A stretch of DNA of 38,198 nt, from contig JAGBCS010000013.1 of NCBI GenBank assembly GCA_017937885.1, positions 1 to 38,198 on the forward strand. Reading direction: 5' to 3'. Numbering within the stretch: position 1 is the stretch's first letter; every line of letters starts with the position of its first letter. Below are positions 33,324-38,198 of the stretch, one piece after another. The translations under genes and the position numbers were made by a program. The notes beneath the pieces are model-generated. The model was not told where the DNA came from, ran no database searches, and worked only from the letters and a program-made list of their open reading frames with translations. The stretch is from Bacteroidales bacterium (lineage in GTDB: Bacteria; Bacteroidota; Bacteroidia; Bacteroidales; UBA932).

Positions 33324-34553
33324 TTACCACCACAAAGACAGAGATGCAGGATCCTGAGATTCGATCTTTGCCGCCTGGTCATCTCCCAGCTTTGCCGGCA
33401 GATTCACGAACAGATCAAGATCGAGGATTTCCTCAAGCTCATCGATGGACATCACTGCCTCGTGAGTCTTCGTTATGTTCGCCTCAGCATCCTTATATGC
33501 CCTGTGCTCCAGATAGAACGCCGCTCCGGACCATTTGCTGATGGTAGAAGCCTTGTGATATCTTACGAGAGCCTTGTAATAGGCTACCGGAACAGTCATC
33601 TTCTTTCCGTCAGAGTCCTCTGTAAAGATCTTGCTTCCCTCCACGACACAGCCTGTGATGACATAAGTCGTATCGGAAGTATTCGCCCATGTACGGACCT
33701 GGTTCTCGAGATTGGCCCAGACGCCTTCATTATGGGCATTGAGCTGAGGTGTCAGATTCGTGCCATAGAAAGTCTGTTCGTTTGCCTCGCGGCAGCACAG
33801 ACGGTCTGCCGACGGCAGCTGATGGCCGCGGGCATAGCTTCCTCCGTAACCGCCGAAAGGTGCCGACGAATATTCGGATCCGAGAAGCGGGTCATAATCC
33901 CATTCATCCGTCCTGCTCACAGTCTTGTTCGTATACATCTTGCACAACGGATACGCCACCCATAAGGCCACAAGGTCATTCTGACTCCAACCGAAGGTGT
34001 AGTTCCTGTATGTGCTTCCGTTCATTTCGAAGCTATGACTGTAATATCCGAGATCCGGATTGTCCATGGCAGGAAGCTCCAGCCAATCGGTATTGGAAAC
34101 CTCCGGCGTAGGAGTCGGTTCTGGTTCCGGTTCTGGTTCTGGTTCCGGCTCGGGATCCGGCTCGGGATCCGGCTGTGGTTCCTGAGCGGCCGCAGCCTGC
34201 GTCATTGAACAGGACACCCACTTCGAACCGTTGTCAAGCACAACGGAAAGCATGCGGTCCTTGCCGGTAGTATTCTCCTTATAAGTCAGGACTACATCCG
34301 CATTGCCTTGCCCGGAAGCCATGCTCAGAGAAGCCCAGTCCATACCGTTGCTGTCTCCGGTCAGGCCGATAGTCCAGCTGCCGCTGCATCTGACAGTGAC
34401 AAACTGCGCTCCGGATGTGGCAGGTACCGAAGTCGATACAAGAGATATCTCCAGCACGCTGTCCTTGACAGGCTTTTCGCAAGAGGTCACAAACAAGGCG
34501 CAGATGGCCAGGACGGCCACTGCAACCTTGCATATTGAAGACTTCATCATCAT
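33324..34553 (-). CDS. DNA/RNA non-specific endonuclease lipoprotein with BACON domain
   Basis: A 409-residue surface or periplasmic lipoprotein (lipobox VTSC, C25). A BACON-type Ig-like domain (about 31-118) and a Pro-Glu repeat linker (about 125-150) lead to a beta-beta-alpha-metal nuclease domain of the NucA/Serratia family (about 155-400). Aligned to Serratia nuclease, H244 (general base, RGHQ), N275 (metal ligand, AHNEGVW) and E283 (NLENQ) are present with the correct 8-residue N-to-E spacing. R242 is also kept. The Asp that usually precedes RGH is Ala (ARGH). Flanking PSADR and FYGTNLTPQ are family-typical. The start overlaps the previous stop by one base, and the EEP gene follows after 11 bases. 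It is predicted to degrade DNA and RNA outside the cytoplasm. Confidence 0.92.
   Translation of the reverse strand: MMMKSSICKVAVAVLAICALFVTSCEKPVKDSVLEISLVSTSVPATSGAQFVTVRCSGSWTIGLTGDSNGMDWASLSMASGQGNADVVLTYKENTTGKDRMLSVVLDNGSKWVSCSMTQAAAAQEPQPDPEPDPEPEPEPEPEPEPTPTPEVSNTDWLELPAMDNPDLGYYSHSFEMNGSTYRNYTFGWSQNDLVALWVAYPLCKMYTNKTVSRTDEWDYDPLLGSEYSSAPFGGYGGSYARGHQLPSADRLCCREANEQTFYGTNLTPQLNAHNEGVWANLENQVRTWANTSDTTYVITGCVVEGSKIFTEDSDGKKMTVPVAYYKALVRYHKASTISKWSGAAFYLEHRAYKDAEANITKTHEAVMSIDELEEILDLDLFVNLPAKLGDDQAAKIESQDPASLSLWW
34117..34173. repeat. Short tandem repeat encoding the Pro-Glu linker
   Basis: Six-base units (GGTTCT/GGTTCC) and two 12-base CTCGGGATCCGG units, read on the minus strand as alternating Pro-Glu and Pro-Asp codons. 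Changes in unit number would alter linker length without breaking the reading frame. Confidence 0.7.
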
Positions 34554-36679
34554 TACTCTGTATATACAGCGATGCTCTTGATATATACTGCAGCCGCTGT
34601 CAAGGTCCAGTTCAGCTCAATCGCCCCTGAAGCCGAGCCCTCAAATGTATAATCTGCAGCTGAATTGGTTGTCTGGATCGAAGAGCCGAAATTCTCGCCG
34701 CCGACCTTGACTACAAGTGTGGCATCTGTACCGGAAGCGCCGGATGTATTGATCACGATCTTCTTGACCGTTCCGGAGATTCCCGAAGTAGACAAGGTGA
34801 TCGATGAAGCCGGATCTGCCTTCTTGCCCATCTGCAGGCCACGTCCGTTAGAGCTGTCCCATCCGAGATAGTCAGCGTCATTCATCACAAAAGACCATTC
34901 GATGCCATTCAATGTGACAGAACTGCTGAGGTTTCCTGTCGTTCCCAAATCGCCTTCGGCAAACGTATATGCCCATGTCGCGTCAGAAACATCGCCATTT
35001 TCATCATTTCCTCCTTCCCCTGGAACATGGCTGATGTAGTAAGCCGGAACTGCGCTTCCGCCACCCTGAGGCGAGCCGTTGTATTCGCCGCGAAGAGTAC
35101 CGATGGTGACAGTGTCACCTACCTTGAGGCCGATGCTGTCGAAAGACTTGTCATTGTATCCGACCCAACCGTTTGTGAGGCCGTAGATGTACACTTCACC
35201 AGTGCCGTCGTTTATGTAGAGATTGCCGTATGCGTTGCCTGAAACTATGGAAGTGATCTCTCCTGTGAGTTCATACCATACGTCTGAGCTCACCTCGGCT
35301 GCGAGGAACTCTTCCACAGTAGCCTTGGTCAGACTTGCCGGCTTGCCTGATTCGTCGTTTCCCGGATCATTTCCCGGATCGCCGCTGCCTGGGGTAAAAC
35401 TTTCAATATATGCTTCGAGGACTTCGATCTTGCCATTGTAGTCACCGCGCTGGCCGACAACGGTAACGGTGCCTCCCTCTGCAAATATAGAAGAATATTC
35501 AGACCAGTTTGAAATGCCATATACATATACTTTACCTGTCTCATCGATAAGGTCAAAGTTGCCATATGTCATATTAACCGGTCCTCCGACAGTTCCGGAA
35601 AGCCTATACCAGTCAGATGTGCTGACAGGCTTCTCGTTGAACTCCGCTACAGTCACATCCGTGATGTTTGACGGCGGTGTCACAGGCTCACCTGAAGAGC
35701 TTCCGCCCGCAGTGAAATCCATCTCCTTCGCAGCAGAGAAATCGACAGCGGTTCCCTGCTTGTCGGAAATGACGAGCTTGAGGTCATCCATTCTGTATGA
35801 GCTTGCCACATCTACAGCCATGCAGACAGAAAGAGTCTCTGTGCCTGCAGGCACGCTGAAGTTTGCAGAAGCCACATTCCAGCGTCCCTCCGTAGTACCT
35901 CCTGCGAATGTATAGTCCTTAAGCTCCACCCACTTCTCGCCATCGTTGCTGAGATATACGTGGAACTCTGAATTTGTGAACACGCTTCCGTTGTCCTGTG
36001 AATACTTCTCAGTACCGAAAGTCAGTTCGAAGCTTGTCGCATCTCCTAGAGCGATGCCTTTAGTCGCAAGATATGCGCTCTTTCCGAAGAACATGTTGTT
36101 CATTCCGGAACCGGCATAGTCCGAATAGTTGCTGTCAGATGTCGAATTCGCACGTGCAGACATTCCGCTATAGTTGTAAGTCACTGAAGCTGCGCCTGTT
36201 CCGGTCTGGTTCATCCAGCCGTCGAACAGGTCGAGATAAGGCCAGCTTCCGCCGCTTGATCCATACGATTTAGTCGCTTCCTCCTTGTCGAAGTCATTGA
36301 AGAAGACGATAAGCTGCTCTGCAGAGCCGCCCGGACCCGCCTGAACGACCTTAAGATACTTGCTTGTCATGCCGATGGTGAACTTCACCTCGACCTCGCG
36401 GTCCATGCCGTCATTAGGAAGGACCGTAAGGACCACATCCTGAACGACTGACGAGGCTGTTCCCTCATTCGGAGAGACTGCCAGCCAGTCCGCATTCTCT
36501 TCCACAGCCCAGTCACGGGTAGCGACTACTGTTATGGTACGACTTCCGCCATCCTTGTCGAAAGCCAGTTCACTTTCGCTGAGTGCAATCTTCGGGGTTC
36601 CGAGATTCTCCTCCATCTCGCATGCGGTCATGAACCCGACAGCTGCGAGCGCGCCAATGAGTAAATTTCTCAATTTCAT
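34553..36679 (-). CDS. BACON / double OB-fold surface lipoprotein
   Basis: A 708-residue lipoprotein (lipobox MTAC, C20). In order: a BACON Ig-like domain (about 28-113, ending VVQAG), a beta-rich jelly-roll-like module (about 122-305, FFNDFDKEEATKSYG, FHVYLSNDGEKWVELKDY), two DUF5689/YhcR-type OB-like repeats (about 340-428 and 451-552), and a C-terminal beta-sandwich (about 565-708, TWAYTFAEGDLG). The OB units show the pattern YRLSGTV, YGNFDLIDETGKVYVYGI, VTVVGQRGDYNGKIEV and its counterpart. No catalytic motif is seen, so it is probably a binding protein. It is the first gene of the operon, with its own promoter, and its stop overlaps the nuclease start by one base. A paralogue with the same OB pair lies directly upstream. 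Confidence 0.85.
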   Translation of the reverse strand: MKLRNLLIGALAAVGFMTACEMEENLGTPKIALSESELAFDKDGGSRTITVVATRDWAVEENADWLAVSPNEGTASSVVQDVVLTVLPNDGMDREVEVKFTIGMTSKYLKVVQAGPGGSAEQLIVFFNDFDKEEATKSYGSSGGSWPYLDLFDGWMNQTGTGAASVTYNYSGMSARANSTSDSNYSDYAGSGMNNMFFGKSAYLATKGIALGDATSFELTFGTEKYSQDNGSVFTNSEFHVYLSNDGEKWVELKDYTFAGGTTEGRWNVASANFSVPAGTETLSVCMAVDVASSYRMDDLKLVISDKQGTAVDFSAAKEMDFTAGGSSSGEPVTPPSNITDVTVAEFNEKPVSTSDWYRLSGTVGGPVNMTYGNFDLIDETGKVYVYGISNWSEYSSIFAEGGTVTVVGQRGDYNGKIEVLEAYIESFTPGSGDPGNDPGNDESGKPASLTKATVEEFLAAEVSSDVWYELTGEITSIVSGNAYGNLYINDGTGEVYIYGLTNGWVGYNDKSFDSIGLKVGDTVTIGTLRGEYNGSPQGGGSAVPAYYISHVPGEGGNDENGDVSDATWAYTFAEGDLGTTGNLSSSVTLNGIEWSFVMNDADYLGWDSSNGRGLQMGKKADPASSITLSTSGISGTVKKIVINTSGASGTDATLVVKVGGENFGSSIQTTNSAADYTFEGSASGAIELNWTLTAAAVYIKSIAVYTE
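35024..35659 (-). repeat. Double OB-fold repeat unit, copy 1
   Basis: Coding segment for two consecutive OB-like domains. It is strongly similar, in protein and DNA, to copy 2 at 37328-37951; for example both encode GEVYIYGLTNGWVGYND, then KSFDSIGLKVGD. Third-codon differences are frequent while residues are kept, which implies selection on the protein after duplication. Confidence 0.85.
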
Positions 36680-36740
36680 GATTGTAAGTATAAAAATGTT
36701 TATCTCTATTGCTTATGTTTCAACACACATAATGAACTTA

Positions 36741-36771
36741 CAAAAATAATAAAAGTAGGAAAATATCCAAT
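36741..36771 (-). promoter_or_regulatory. Promoter for the lipoprotein-nuclease-receptor operon
   Basis: On the minus strand ATTG (36771-36768) is followed after 19 bases by TATTTTTG (36748-36741), a good fit to the Bacteroidota promoter with one mismatch in the -33 box. The leader to the ATG at 36679 is about 55 bases, A/T-rich and without a clear Shine-Dalgarno sequence. Confidence 0.65.
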
Positions 36772-36788
36772 GAATAAGGCAAAAAATA

Positions 36789-36812
36789 GCCGGCGGCCAA
36801 ATGGCCGCCGGC
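36789..36812 (-). terminator. Intrinsic terminator after the truncated BACON/OB gene
   Basis: A perfect 10-bp GC-only stem (36789-36798 with 36803-36812) around a 4-base loop is followed, in the minus-strand direction, by TATTTTTT. It lies 27 bases past the stop of the gene at 36839-38198 and before the next promoter, so the two paralogues are on separate transcripts. Confidence 0.88.
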
Positions 36813-36838
36813 AGTATCGCAAAAGCTATGTTTCTCCA

Positions 36839-38198
36839 CTACTTTGTTTCCGTTACCGGCACAAGAGTCGGAAGAACATTTGTGAATGTATCCACATATG
36901 GGTCTGCAAGCTCCCATGTACCCCAATTAGGAGACCAGCATATCGAAAGAAGAGTAGCTACGTTGTATATGTCGAGAGATGTATCGTCATATGAGTCTAC
37001 ACACCACATATAGAAACCGCATTCTTCTTCATTATCAGGGAGCTCCGTAGCAACATTAAATGAAGTGTAAGGTGTTTCACCATCGGACTTGAGAGCATTG
37101 TAAAGATACCTTCCGTAGGAATCCTGGATTGTATATCCTCCGAAGTCCGGATAGAACTGGAACGTGAATGCATCAGCTTCAGTCACGGATGCGGCATCCA
37201 CAGATGGAATATAACCGTAAGACTTGTCGGCAGAGAGAGCTGTAGCCACCTTATCTCCTGCCACGATAAAGTACTTGCCGTTTGCAAATGGTCCATCCTC
37301 TCCCGGAACAGGCGCATAAGATGATTCGTGGCTTATGTAGTAAGCAGGGAAGGAACTTCCGCCGCCCTGAGGCGTACCTTTGTACTCGGAGCGGAGAGTA
37401 CCGAGAGTGACAGTATCGCCTACCTTAAGGCCTATGCTGTCAAAAGACTTGTCATTATAGCCTACCCAGCCGTTTGTAAGGCCGTAGATGTAGACTTCGC
37501 CTGTACCGTCGTTGATATAGAGATTTCCATATGCATTGCCTTCTACGATAGAGGTAATCTCACCTGTAAGCTCATACCAGACTTCTGTGCTGACCTCTGC
37601 TGCGAGGAAGTCTGCGACAGTCGCCGCGATGAGTTCTGACGGTCTTCCGTCTGAAGGTTCGTCGTCACCGGTATCCTCGCCCGGCTCATAATACTCAATA
37701 TATCCTTCAAGGACCTCGACCTTACCGTTGTAGTCGCCACGCTGACCGACAACAGTCACCGTTCCGCCAACTGCAAATATTTCAGAATAGTCCGACCAGT
37801 TCGAAATGCCGTACACATAGACGGTGCCGGTCTCGTCGATGATGTCGAAATTGCCATAGATCGCGTTGATAGGACCTCCGACTGTTCCGGTAATCCTGTA
37901 CAAATGATCTGTGCTGACCTCCTCCTCGATGAATTCGGCTACAGTGACATCGATAATTCCGTCATCATATGAGTAGTTGCCTTCCTGACATACGGTAACA
38001 TATACAGAATGACCCTCAACATAGAACCATACATCTCCATACCTTTCGTATGCTTCTTCATTCGGAAGGACAGAGATTGTTACAGGCTGTGCCTCGGAAG
38101 AGCCCCAGCCGGAAGAAGGAGAGACAGTGATCCAGTCCTCATAAGTCTCTGCATACCAATCTGCTGTAGAAGCAAGAGCCAAAGTGAATTCTCCGCCT
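36839..38198 (-). CDS. BACON / double OB-fold surface protein, 5' part outside the window
   Basis: The reading frame stays open to the right edge, so the N-terminus (and any lipoprotein signal) is missing. The visible part is about 452 residues. It begins inside a BACON domain (GGEFTLALASTADWYAE, ITVSPSSGWGSSEAQPVTISVLPN, ending VTVCQEG). Two OB-like repeats nearly identical in pattern to those of the downstream paralogue follow. The C-terminal domain of about 150 residues (GPFANGKYFIVAGDKVATAL, YTIQDSYGRYLYN) differs from the paralogue and resembles the beta-trefoil-like carbohydrate/ligand-binding tails found on Bacteroidota surface proteins. No enzyme motif is seen. It ends at an intrinsic terminator. 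A TTG at 38182 could be mistaken for a start, but the BACON sequence continues upstream of it. Confidence 0.85.
   Translation of the reverse strand, partial: GGEFTLALASTADWYAETYEDWITVSPSSGWGSSEAQPVTISVLPNEEAYERYGDVWFYVEGHSVYVTVCQEGNYSYDDGIIDVTVAEFIEEEVSTDHLYRITGTVGGPINAIYGNFDIIDETGTVYVYGISNWSDYSEIFAVGGTVTVVGQRGDYNGKVEVLEGYIEYYEPGEDTGDDEPSDGRPSELIAATVADFLAAEVSTEVWYELTGEITSIVEGNAYGNLYINDGTGEVYIYGLTNGWVGYNDKSFDSIGLKVGDTVTLGTLRSEYKGTPQGGGSSFPAYYISHESSYAPVPGEDGPFANGKYFIVAGDKVATALSADKSYGYIPSVDAASVTEADAFTFQFYPDFGGYTIQDSYGRYLYNALKSDGETPYTSFNVATELPDNEEECGFYMWCVDSYDDTSLDIYNVATLLSICWSPNWGTWELADPYVDTFTNVLPTLVPVTETK
37328..37951 (-). repeat. Double OB-fold repeat unit, copy 2
   Basis: Second copy of the two-OB coding unit, in the same orientation as copy 1 at 35024-35659 and about 2.3 kb away. 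The regions flanking it (BACON spacing upstream, C-terminal domain downstream) differ between the two genes, so the OB pair behaves as an exchangeable module. Confidence 0.85.

Noticed and set aside
1-38198. tRNA or rRNA genes, CRISPR arrays, insertion sequences with a transposase, replication origin
   Set aside because: I looked for and did not see cloverleaf/CCA patterns, regularly spaced repeats, transposase motifs or DnaA-box clusters.

Overview
This window is a chromosomal segment of a Bacteroidota bacterium, most likely an uncultured or gut-type member of the Bacteroidales with a moderate GC content of roughly 50%. I infer this from four things. Several intergenic regions carry the Bacteroidota promoter signature (a -7 element TAnnTTTG, in some cases with a TTTG-like -33 element about 20 bases upstream) and weak or absent Shine-Dalgarno sequences. 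The families present are largely Bacteroidota-restricted (DUF3127, DUF5689, BACON-domain lipoproteins, a TonB-dependent receptor with a carboxypeptidase-regulatory-like N-terminus). MurA carries Asp instead of Cys in the active-site loop. The gene order, with ispH apparently following the tail of cmk, also fits. I cannot place it at genus level from sequence alone.

Positions 1-26.1 kb are mostly housekeeping. From left to right: the end of a probable cmk, then ispH and efp (+); lptB and dnaX (-); a secreted protein of unknown function, an M16 zinc peptidase and a class I O-methyltransferase (+); the minus-strand cluster DUF308 membrane protein, dnaG, metG, murB and murA; a PHP-family phosphatase (+); an FKBP-type prolyl isomerase lipoprotein with a DUF3127 OB-fold protein (-), divergent from recQ (+); desulfoferrodoxin with a small winged-helix protein (-); a solitary tyrosine recombinase (+); a VWA-domain lipoprotein with an unknown Ala-rich coiled-coil protein (-); gpmI and a ROK-family protein (+). 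Most convergent gene ends are separated by strong bidirectional hairpin terminators. Within murB there is a 111-bp palindromic element, inserted in frame and translated as about 37 extra residues. This recalls the in-frame palindromic elements known from Rickettsia.

Positions 26.1-38.2 kb form a minus-strand accessory locus, read from right to left. A 5'-truncated BACON/double-OB lipoprotein is followed by an intrinsic terminator. A new promoter then drives a second, paralogous BACON/double-OB lipoprotein, a lipoprotein of the DNA/RNA non-specific endonuclease family, an exported endonuclease/exonuclease/phosphatase (EEP) enzyme, a TonB-dependent receptor, a DUF5689 OB-like lipoprotein and a lipoprotein M3 peptidase (Dcp type). 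Gene ends overlap by one base or sit 11-37 bases apart, so this is probably one transcript.

My main hypothesis is that this is a surface system for capturing and degrading extracellular nucleic acid: OB-fold lipoproteins bind it, two exported nucleases or phosphoesterases cut it, and the receptor, which has no SusD partner here, imports products. The domain assignments are reasonably secure. The joint function is inference.
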